Origin: CAYUAG01 sp964554015
GTDB lineage: Bacteria; Zhuqueibacterota; QNDG01; CAYUAG01
Length of the DNA stretch: 12,762 nucleotides
Assembly (NCBI GenBank): GCA_964554015.1
Contig: CAZKMO010000105.1
Span: 1 to 12,762, forward strand
Direction: 5' to 3'
Shown here: in pieces, positions 1 to 6,861 of the stretch
How positions within the stretch are numbered: the stretch's first letter is position 1
How the letters are laid out: the number at the start of each line of letters is the position of its first letter
Made by a program: the position numbers and the translations under genes
The notes under the pieces: generated by a model
What the model was told of the DNA's origin: nothing
Database searches by the model: none
What the model saw: the letters and a program-made list of their open reading frames with translations, nothing else

Positions 1-1296
1 GAAGGATTTGAATTAATCCCCCAGGTTGAAGGTAATCCCATTCCCAAACAGCAGGGAAGTTTTCAGATGAGAGGAGTTTTGGATATTACTCAACCCATGC
101 CCTGGATACCCTTCGGAGGAGGTGATTTAACTTTACAGGGTGAAGCTTATCAATTGAATTCCTGGACCCCGAAGATCAGTGACCCGAATGCGTATGATAA
201 ATCCAACCGTTTTTTCAGTAAGATCAGTTTAATTGTTAATAAACCTTTGTTTACCATAAATAATGTTGCCCTGGAACTTCGCCAGGCAAGACTAGACTAT
301 AGAAAACAGAAGAAAGTGTTTACCCGCTCCGAACTTAATCTTATATATGTAATTACGCAGCAGTTTTTTAGTTTGTATAGCACCATACAAGAAGTGGAGG
401 TAAATAAGCAGGATGTAGAGCGCCAGCAAAATATTTATGAGACTACGGAAAAAAAGTTTAAATCAGGACTGATTGCGGAAGTGGATGCCATGCAGGCTGA
501 GGTTGATCTGATTCAGGCTCGTAATTCCCTGAAATCATCACAGGGGAGAATGGAAGAGCAAATGGCTGCTTTTAAGCAGCTGGTAGGATTACCGCTTGAC
601 CAGAAAATTGATTTAAAAGCAGATCTTGCCGTTAATAAAATTGATATTAATATTGAGAAGGCAATTACTTATGCCCGGCAGAACAGAAGTGAAATTGTGG
701 AAAAAGAAATCGATATTGAGAATCAGAAGATTACCATACAACAGACTGATGCCAGGGTATCCATAAATGGAAGTCTTACCGGATATTACAAACTTTCCGG
801 ATTTTCAGAAGAAGAACTGCCCTGGGGAACCAACACCGTGGATTTGATTGAATCCAGTTGGGAGGTTTTAAAACAGACCCCGAACCGGGGTGTAACCTTT
901 AATTTGGAAATACCTATCTGGGATTGGGGGAGAAACCGAGCCCAGGTGAAGGCAGCAGAAATTCAATTGGAAAGAGATGAAATGGATTTGGAGGATCAGT
1001 ATATTACTATTGAGCGTGAAGTTAAGGATGTTATCCGCAGTTACTACGAAGCCTATGACAGAGTGAAAATGCTGGAGAAGAGTAAAGAAGTGAGTCAGAA
1101 ATCTTTTGACATTAATATGAAACGATTTGAGAACGGAGATATAACTACTACCGAACTGGCCAGGGTAAGTGACCAGTTAAATAGTTCTCTGATGTCTTAC
1201 CTGGATGCGTATACTCAGTATAAACTGGCCCTGGCTGATTTAAGACGTAAAACCCTCTATGATTTTGAAACCAACACCTCGCTTGCCGTAGAGTGA
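1..1296 (+). CDS. TolC-family outer membrane efflux protein, 5' partial
   Basis: The frame is open from base 1 with no start or stop before the first internal Met (codon at 67), so the gene begins outside the window; 431 residues are visible. It is the outer-membrane/periplasmic channel component of a tripartite efflux or type I secretion system. The protein shows the two-fold OEP repeat: two long, charged, Gln/Glu-rich helical stretches (roughly window residues 100-190 and 310-420), each preceded by a beta-type segment. Family hallmarks are the KSGLIAEVDAMQAEVDL stretch in the first half and the RFENGDITTTELARV stretch in the second, the usual turn after the long helix, and the phrase LEIPIWDWGRNRAQV opening the second helical hairpin. 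Only the signal peptide and first strand are missing. The usual partners (RND or ABC pump and periplasmic adaptor) are not downstream, so they would lie upstream or elsewhere. The substrate cannot be told. Confidence 0.92.
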   Translation, partial: EGFELIPQVEGNPIPKQQGSFQMRGVLDITQPMPWIPFGGGDLTLQGEAYQLNSWTPKISDPNAYDKSNRFFSKISLIVNKPLFTINNVALELRQARLDYRKQKKVFTRSELNLIYVITQQFFSLYSTIQEVEVNKQDVERQQNIYETTEKKFKSGLIAEVDAMQAEVDLIQARNSLKSSQGRMEEQMAAFKQLVGLPLDQKIDLKADLAVNKIDINIEKAITYARQNRSEIVEKEIDIENQKITIQQTDARVSINGSLTGYYKLSGFSEEELPWGTNTVDLIESSWEVLKQTPNRGVTFNLEIPIWDWGRNRAQVKAAEIQLERDEMDLEDQYITIEREVKDVIRSYYEAYDRVKMLEKSKEVSQKSFDINMKRFENGDITTTELARVSDQLNSSLMSYLDAYTQYKLALADLRRKTLYDFETNTSLAVE

Positions 1297-1344
1297 GAAA
1301 TATTTATATAATCAGATTATATTTTTATAATAATTTTATTTAGC

Positions 1345-1369
1345 TTTTCCTTATGCATGTAAAGGAAAA
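1345..1369 (+). other. Small AT-rich hairpin after the TolC gene
   Basis: TTTTCCTT and AAGGAAAA form a perfect 8-bp stem with a 9-base loop about 50 bases after the TolC stop codon. No T-tract follows, so it is a weak terminator candidate at best. It may be an mRNA 3'-end stabilising hairpin, or chance in AT-rich DNA. Confidence 0.3.
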
Positions 1370-1420
1370 TTCCATTTCTGGACAATCATCAACATTATTA
1401 TAATTACGGAAAAATAGAAT

Positions 1421-1464
1421 AAGGACAGTAAATTCCCTGTTCTTTAGGAAATTACTGTCCTTTT
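1421..1464. terminator. Strong intrinsic terminator, probably bidirectional
   Basis: The arms 1421-1436 and 1447-1462 pair over 16 positions with a single A:A mismatch around a 10-base loop. On the plus strand the stem runs directly into TTTT; on the minus strand it is followed by a T-rich run (ATTCTATTTTT). It lies in the gap between two convergent genes, the TolC gene ending at 1296 and the propeller gene whose stop is at 1559. This is where one hairpin can serve both transcripts. The plus-strand T-run is short, so efficiency is uncertain. Confidence 0.75.
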
Positions 1465-1558
1465 CAAATGGCTTAGGATGAAATTGAAAAAGGGAAGTTG
1501 GTCATTTATGTCAGCCCTTGTTCAAGGTTTTAAATTTTATGAAATTATATTCCTATAA

Positions 1559-3070
1559 TCAGTGTTTAACAGGTGTTTTTGAGATTGGTTTACGAATCAA
1601 CCTGATTAATCGTATCATTCCCCATGAAACAACTATTACCAGACTAATAAAGACAAATGTGTAGATAACAATAGGCCAGGGCATGGGAATTAAGTCTCGG
1701 GCTCTCAGGTAGAGGGGCCATCCTCTAAAACCCAGAATATTCTCTAACCAACTGAGCCAACCCGGAGCACGCACTTGCATCCAGACACTCCAAATAGTCA
1801 TTTCATGATTGTATTCACCATCTAAATTTACAGCTCGTCCACCTGTTATGATTTCAACATGAGAATCTCTGTCCACATTTGCAGCATGCACCGTATAGGG
1901 AAAACAGTTTCGCATTTCTTCTGAAATCCACTCTTCACTAAACATAGCATTCAAAATCAGACCATCTAAGTTATACACCCTTAAAATATTCTTAGCTGGA
2001 TCTTCATGCAATGGACCTACTATAATAATTTCATCTAAATCATCGGAATTTATATTAGCCACATGACAACCAAAAAATTCTACATTCCCTAATGTACTTT
2101 GCCAAGTGTTTTGAGCCTCAATTCGCAGCTCGGTCAGATCCCATTGCCAAATACTAAGACATCCGAATAACGGGTGACTAGTATCACTCATATTTCTAGC
2201 AGTACCGGCAACTGCAATTTCCAAGAAAGGATCATCATCTAGATTTCCTAAGGATACTTCCATGGCATTGCTTCGGTCTAATGTATACCATTGATCAGAT
2301 GTTTCCAGGTTCATATCGGAACCATTCCAATACTCAATTCGCACATGGATTTGATTATTGGCAGTTACTGCTGTTACAATTTCAGTTTCGCCATCAGCAT
2401 CAACATCACCCACAGCCAATCCATGCACAGTTCCCCCAACACCCTCAACCTGCCAGTTTTCAATATACTCATCACTAAAATTCGATCCATTAAATTGAAC
2501 AATCCTGATTTGAAATCTGTTACGACCAGATTGTCTTTCGCCAGTCACAATCTCTATTAATCCGTCTTCATCAATGTCTCCAACAGCCATAGAACGCACA
2601 TCGGATGTTTCCCAAGTTTCGACAGCTTCAACTGTTAATGATCCTGAAGTTACATCAAATCGCCATAGCTTCAGTTCCAGTTGATCACTGATAGCAGCTG
2701 TTAAAATTTCTGATGTTCCGTCACCATTTAAGTCACCACAATATACTTGACGTCCATTGGTTGCTTCACCATCAATCATCCATCGTTCTTGTGCAGGTAG
2801 TGTGTATGTACTGCCATCCCAATTGGCAACTCGCAGTTCTGCGTGATATATGCCAGATTCTTCCGTAGTACCAATGGATACAATTTCAACTCTTCCATCA
2901 TGATTCAAATCAGCTGTACAAATTGCTGATAAAGTGACCGCATTCCCTCTGGCCCAGTGATGGGTGTGTTCAAGTGCCATAACCCATTCAGCAGAAACCA
3001 GCAAGGGATTAACCATAAAAACTATGCTGTTGATAAACAGTATAAGGAAAAATTTTGCTTTTCTTCTCAT
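1559..3070 (-). CDS. Membrane-anchored FG-GAP/VCBS-type seven-repeat beta-propeller protein
   Basis: The start is placed at 3070 (MRRKAKFF) because an excellent ribosome site, GAGGAGGTG, sits 5 bases upstream; an in-frame ATG at 3103 would put that site inside the coding region. The 503-residue product has a signal peptide (residues 1-27, cleavage likely after LVSA). Seven spaced motifs of the D-x-[ND]-x-DG-x-x-EI type follow, at residues 54-63, 113-122, 165-174, 222-231, 276-285, 339-348 and 398-407, about 52-63 residues apart. This matches one motif per blade of an integrin-alpha-like seven-bladed propeller, with calcium-binding loops well kept in the first four. Near the C-terminus is one membrane helix (about 466-486) followed by a basic tail (RLIRLIRKP), predicting a periplasmic propeller tethered to the inner membrane. 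No enzymatic motif is visible; binding or scaffolding is the reasonable guess. It lies 170 bases downstream of the large arylsulfotransferase-like gene on the same strand. Confidence 0.8.
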   Translation of the reverse strand: MRRKAKFFLILFINSIVFMVNPLLVSAEWVMALEHTHHWARGNAVTLSAICTADLNHDGRVEIVSIGTTEESGIYHAELRVANWDGSTYTLPAQERWMIDGEATNGRQVYCGDLNGDGTSEILTAAISDQLELKLWRFDVTSGSLTVEAVETWETSDVRSMAVGDIDEDGLIEIVTGERQSGRNRFQIRIVQFNGSNFSDEYIENWQVEGVGGTVHGLAVGDVDADGETEIVTAVTANNQIHVRIEYWNGSDMNLETSDQWYTLDRSNAMEVSLGNLDDDPFLEIAVAGTARNMSDTSHPLFGCLSIWQWDLTELRIEAQNTWQSTLGNVEFFGCHVANINSDDLDEIIIVGPLHEDPAKNILRVYNLDGLILNAMFSEEWISEEMRNCFPYTVHAANVDRDSHVEIITGGRAVNLDGEYNHEMTIWSVWMQVRAPGWLSWLENILGFRGWPLYLRARDLIPMPWPIVIYTFVFISLVIVVSWGMIRLIRLIRKPISKTPVKH

Positions 3071-3240
3071 AATTTCACCTCCTCTAATAATTGAAACAAT
3101 CATTAATACAATGGTAGATCCAATTTGATTCGCTTTTAATCAATATAAAGTTAGGAAAATATAAATAGTTCTTGATTAATAATAATTAAATATGAAAATA
3201 ATATCAAGCAAAGAATAAGTGCATTACATATATTCAATAA
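3071..3240 (-). other. Spacer between the two minus-strand genes, with TTGAT/ATCAA inverted pairs
   Basis: This 170-bp AT-rich spacer holds no gene. It contains two inverted pairs of the same pentamer. TTGATT at 3125-3130 faces AATCAA at 3138-3143 (6-bp stem, 7-base loop), and CTTGAT at 3171-3176 faces ATCAAG at 3203-3208 (6-bp stem, 26-base loop). Neither has a convincing T-tract on the minus strand. They could be a weak terminator for the upstream gene or an operator for the downstream one; chance is also plausible in such AT-rich DNA. The ribosome site of the propeller gene lies at about 3076-3084. Confidence 0.3.
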
Positions 3241-6204
3241 TTATTTTAACAACAGACATTTACAGGTTTTAATCCTATCCTCAGATTTTAAACATAAAAA
3301 GTATATACCACTGGGCTGATACAGTGCTTTCCACTGCACCGAATGGGTTCCGCTATTTTTTCTTCCTTTAAAAATAGTTGTTACTTTCTGCCCCCGCATA
3401 TTAAATACTTCTATATTAATCATACTGGCTTTGGGAATGGTAAACCATACAGTAGTGGAAGAATTAAATGGATTTGGTGAGTTTTGTAGATAAAAAACTT
3501 GTTGTTCCGGTTCTATCAAGGTTTCAATACCCGAAAGGGGCGTATCCAACTGGGGATCTACATTATCATAATAGGTACGATCAGCCAGTTCACAAGCTCC
3601 GGCTGCTGCTACAGTTACTTGGTTGAAAAAATTATTTCTGGAATTACCCGGTTCAACCATATTTCCCATATTTTCTCTTTGTAATTCAATCATTGCTGTA
3701 TTATCCACTGCCGTTGGATAGGACTGATTCAGATAATCTTCAACATACGATCTGTCCGGATTAAGCCGTACAAACCTACAACCTGCATCTATAAAGGCTT
3801 CGTATTGGATAATCACATGAGGATGATCCGGTGATTCCTGCACATGATCAGTATCGCTGGCCACAATCATAAACATGAGCTGGGGATTTTTTTGAATGGT
3901 GGAATCAATCCAGTACTCTCCATTACGCCAGTGCCAGAAGTTTTGAGTTTCTGCCAGAGAGGCGATATGTTCCGGAAGAGTAGCTGGGAAAACCTGTAAA
4001 GAATCAGCAGCTCTTCGCACTCGCTCCGAGTAGAATGATTGATAGGTACCATTAAGATTAAAAACCATGGGATAGAAAATAAAATCCATACCCGGATCAA
4101 CCGAACCGTTCTGATTCTCATCAATATACAATCCTCCCATTACCTGACTATCCGTTGCCATCAATATTGGAATCCGAATTAGATGGTCAAAAGCAAGATG
4201 GGAAAAATCCCAGGTTCCGGTGGAAGGATCATACGCCGGATTTACTCCTGAGTTCAAGGGGCGTAAATTCCCCTCACTTTTAGCTCCTGCTTCTGCCTGG
4301 GGCATTCCGTCACCTACCGGAGATTCCCAGTTCAGTATCCAGGCCAGTCCGGGAATATCTTCTCCATGTTCTCCGGCAATACAAATATTGGTATTACCAC
4401 CATTAGACCAACCAACAAGTCCGATATTGTCGGTTAAAGGATTAATGGGTTCAATTAGCTGACTAAGGGTGGAATCGCCTACATTGGTCTTTGATTCCTG
4501 GGAAAATAAGATGATATCCCTTACAGCCTGCAGACTCAGAGGCCCTCGATAGTCATACTCTCCGTCACTGCTGTAAGGATACTGTCCGGCACCGGGAAAA
4601 TTAAATCTGATTTCTATAAAACCATGTTTATAGAGATCGGTTTCCCGGTCACTTATTCCATCTTCATGAAAACCACCAGGCATGGAAATTACTACTGGAG
4701 CTCCTTCCGGGAAACGAGGTGATTGCGGGGGAGTAATACGAAGAAAAAGGCCTCTTTCTCCTCCTACCGGAGAAGGGATATGAGTGAGGATATCAGTAGC
4801 AGGAAATGGAGAATCATACTCTTCAATCGGACCCCGGGAGTAAAAATTTTTACCGGTAAAAACTGCATAGCTGGTGTCATAACCATAAGCTCGGAACAAC
4901 TGATTGGCACCGGAAAAAACAGCATCTCCCTGATAAAGAGGGCCGGCAGCAGTAACCGGATTAATATACTGCCAGACAGTATCACCTCCTGTAGAGATTT
5001 CAGAAATAGTGCCATGGGTTCCATCGCAGATAAGAGTATTCCCGTTGACTAGTCGTTGACAACCGGAGATATGATCTGTATAAAAATTGGTGTCGGGGTC
5101 AGTTGTAAAACTCCAGTAAATCTGGTCCGGACCAAAAGCTTGTCCGGGATGTTTTTCATAGGTATTATCAGGCAAAAGAGGCGTTTCTATTTCAACCAGG
5201 GAGGAAAACTGATTTCCCGGTCTGTTCACACCATTGTTAAATATGAGGATATTGTCTTCTCCCGGCATATCTGATTCAATCCATTGGGCATCATGTTGGC
5301 CGAAAAGCTTTTGATCAGCGGGAATACCAGCCTGATAGGCAGCCGGATTTCCCCAGCGATAGAGGAGGTCTCCTCCTTTACCTCCTTGACCGCCGCTATG
5401 TCCGGCAGCCTGAGCAGTAGTGGTGGAATGATCAATTGTCCAGATTTCACTGAATGTATGTACACTTAGGAGAATCTGGTCTAATTTTGAATTATAATCA
5501 ATACTGTTGGTATGGTTCCAGTCTGCTCCTTTTCGGTGAGGACCGAACTGGGAGATGAAATTAATATCAATGAGTTCCGGATGATCAGCTACATTGCCAT
5601 CATTGTCCCGGGAAGCATCGAAATCCTGTATGAGATGGTCCCAGACATGCCATTCCCAGATGATGTTATCAGCAGTATCCACTTCAATTATGTGATCCGG
5701 GAAGAGTCCCTCTTCATTGACCAGAGTCGGATCATATCCTGCCTGGATTGCCTGGAGCCTGGTTTTAAACTCCCAGGCAATCATGAGTATATGTCCGTTT
5801 GGCATCACTTCGATATCATGATGCTGACAGTACATATTACTGGAATACGTAAACTCTCTTACAATCTCACCATCCCAGTTGTACTCCTGTATTTTGCCAC
5901 CAGTACCACCGGATGTGAATCTGGAATTATTTATATTAGCAGTTTTTAATAGATTTCCGTTTTCCAAAAGATAGGCAGAATTTCCAGGAAGGAAATCACT
6001 TTGCCAGGTTTTTATTTTTTCACCATTCTGATTTATTAAATAAGTGGTAGTGTTTTGTAGAGGGGCAAAAAGGATATATCCATTAAATGATTCATTTGAA
6101 TTGCAAATAAGACCAAGAGTATTTTCCTGGGCGCTGAGATTGTTAGTAAACATTAAAATAGATAAAATGAGGAAAATCGATATACAGTCATAATATGATT
6201 TCAT
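3241..6204 (-). CDS. Exported arylsulfotransferase-like propeller fused to alpha/beta hydrolase with T9SS sorting domain
   Basis: The 987-residue product starts at an ATG with GGAGG 4 bases upstream. Residues 1-25 are a signal peptide (cleavage after LSA). Residues ~35-465 match the ASST (aryl-sulfate sulfotransferase) propeller family: HHDIEVMPNGHIL (128-140), WNHTNSIDY (229-237), GGDLLYRWGNP (277-287), GQHDAQW (302-308), NNGVNR (323-328) and CQRLVNGNTLICDG (382-395). By position, His231, His304 and Arg328 look like equivalents of catalytic His/His/Arg in E. coli AssT. Residues ~480-820 look like an alpha/beta hydrolase: an oxyanion-type MPGGF (508-512), nucleophile elbow GWSNG (598-602, Ser600), candidate acid Asp784/786 and His787, 794 or 796. 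Within it is a calcium-loop-like D-x-N-x-N-G-x-x-D (695-703). Residues ~905-987 form a T9SS type A (Por secretion/FlgD-like) tail beginning NSPNPFN and ending GIYFLCLKSEDR. Expected on the cell surface or released. Substrate unknown; the sulfotransfer activity is inferred from family only. Confidence 0.82.
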   Translation of the reverse strand: MKSYYDCISIFLILSILMFTNNLSAQENTLGLICNSNESFNGYILFAPLQNTTTYLINQNGEKIKTWQSDFLPGNSAYLLENGNLLKTANINNSRFTSGGTGGKIQEYNWDGEIVREFTYSSNMYCQHHDIEVMPNGHILMIAWEFKTRLQAIQAGYDPTLVNEEGLFPDHIIEVDTADNIIWEWHVWDHLIQDFDASRDNDGNVADHPELIDINFISQFGPHRKGADWNHTNSIDYNSKLDQILLSVHTFSEIWTIDHSTTTAQAAGHSGGQGGKGGDLLYRWGNPAAYQAGIPADQKLFGQHDAQWIESDMPGEDNILIFNNGVNRPGNQFSSLVEIETPLLPDNTYEKHPGQAFGPDQIYWSFTTDPDTNFYTDHISGCQRLVNGNTLICDGTHGTISEISTGGDTVWQYINPVTAAGPLYQGDAVFSGANQLFRAYGYDTSYAVFTGKNFYSRGPIEEYDSPFPATDILTHIPSPVGGERGLFLRITPPQSPRFPEGAPVVISMPGGFHEDGISDRETDLYKHGFIEIRFNFPGAGQYPYSSDGEYDYRGPLSLQAVRDIILFSQESKTNVGDSTLSQLIEPINPLTDNIGLVGWSNGGNTNICIAGEHGEDIPGLAWILNWESPVGDGMPQAEAGAKSEGNLRPLNSGVNPAYDPSTGTWDFSHLAFDHLIRIPILMATDSQVMGGLYIDENQNGSVDPGMDFIFYPMVFNLNGTYQSFYSERVRRAADSLQVFPATLPEHIASLAETQNFWHWRNGEYWIDSTIQKNPQLMFMIVASDTDHVQESPDHPHVIIQYEAFIDAGCRFVRLNPDRSYVEDYLNQSYPTAVDNTAMIELQRENMGNMVEPGNSRNNFFNQVTVAAAGACELADRTYYDNVDPQLDTPLSGIETLIEPEQQVFYLQNSPNPFNSSTTVWFTIPKASMINIEVFNMRGQKVTTIFKGRKNSGTHSVQWKALYQPSGIYFLCLKSEDRIKTCKCLLLK

Positions 6205-6275
6205 AATTCCTCCGATTAATGTATATTGATGGAACTTTATAAAATAAACGATCCTAATGAGAATATATTGTTATT

Positions 6276-6304
6276 TTTATACTATTTCAACTTTTTAAAG
6301 TCAA
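6276..6304 (-). promoter_or_regulatory. Sigma70-like promoter for the arylsulfotransferase-like gene
   Basis: On the minus strand TTGACT (6304-6299) and TATAAA (6281-6276) are separated by exactly 17 bases, close to the sigma70 consensus. Transcription would start near 6269, giving a leader of about 65 bases before the ATG at 6204. A second, overlapping pair in the same direction, TTGAAA then TATATT, also with a 17-base spacer, lies about 13 bases further downstream. Position in the divergent gap supports the call. If this is a Bacteroidetes-type organism its primary sigma factor may prefer a different consensus, which limits certainty. Confidence 0.55.
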
Positions 6305-6384
6305 GGTACACATGAATTCATTTGCTTTTTTTATAAAAAGATATTAATTTTTTGATTATAAGTAAGATATATTTTAAAAAATAC

Positions 6385-6822
6385 ATGAATGAATATAAAA
6401 TTAAAAAATTTCACATTTCTGATTATAAGTCTTTAATTTCTCTTTATCAAAAATCAGGGCTGGCATTTAAGGCTCAAGGAAGAGATTCTTATGTTGAACT
6501 TAAAAATCAGATTAAGGATGATAAATGCATAATCTATCTGGCTATAGCAGGTAAAGAGATAATAGGCTCGGTTTTGGTAACCCACGATACCCGAAAAGGA
6601 TGGATAAACAGACTGGCAGTTGTACCAGAGTACAGAAGAAAGGGAGTTGCATCCAGCTTAGTTATTAAGGCTGAGCAATGGCTGGAAAATAAGGGTATTG
6701 AAATAGTAGCGTGTTTGATAGAAGGGTGGAATAAAGATTCTATGAAATTTTTTCAAAAACGCAATTATAAACAATATCCGGATGTTGCTTATTATACCAA
6801 ACGGAAGTATCCAGAAGTATAA
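6385..6822 (+). CDS. GNAT-family N-acetyltransferase
   Basis: This 145-residue protein carries the Gcn5-related acetyltransferase fold, which moves an acetyl group from acetyl-CoA to an amine. Motif A is clear: beta4 (WINRLAVVP, 73-81) leads into the pyrophosphate-binding loop R-R-K-G-V-A (84-89), the Q/R-x-x-G-x-G/A signature. Motif B follows with WNKDSMKFFQKRNYK (115-129), the usual helix plus 'F-x-x-x-x-Y' segment near the CoA pocket. Length is normal for a single-domain member. The ATG at 6385 was preferred because it opens the usual N-terminal strand (MNEYKIKKF). An in-frame TTG at 6352 would add 11 residues, but neither start has a good ribosome site. The substrate (protein, small amine or antibiotic) cannot be read from sequence. 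It is followed 39 bases later by the lipoprotein gene on the same strand. Confidence 0.85.
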   Translation: MNEYKIKKFHISDYKSLISLYQKSGLAFKAQGRDSYVELKNQIKDDKCIIYLAIAGKEIIGSVLVTHDTRKGWINRLAVVPEYRRKGVASSLVIKAEQWLENKGIEIVACLIEGWNKDSMKFFQKRNYKQYPDVAYYTKRKYPEV

Positions 6823-6861
6823 TTAAATAATCATTTAAAACTGATTTAAGGAGTTATTTTT

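Noticed and set aside
1524..1537. CCTTGTTCAAGG hairpin just before the propeller gene's 3' end.
   Set aside because: The stem is only 4-5 bp with a tiny loop, and the stronger hairpin at 1421-1464 already explains termination.
3071..3103. Upstream ATG at 3103 as the start of the propeller protein (11 extra residues, MIVSIIRGGEI).
   Set aside because: The extra codons cover a near-perfect Shine-Dalgarno that is correctly spaced for the ATG at 3070, and the signal peptide is normal from that start.
5512..5949. A 145-codon open frame on the plus strand opposite the arylsulfotransferase-like gene.
   Set aside because: It is antisense to a strongly supported coding region, has no recognisable domain and no ribosome site that stands out; other long antisense frames here are explained the same way.
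6352..6384. TTG at 6352 as the start of the acetyltransferase.
   Set aside because: It adds residues outside the GNAT fold and has no ribosome site; the ATG at 6385 opens the expected first strand.
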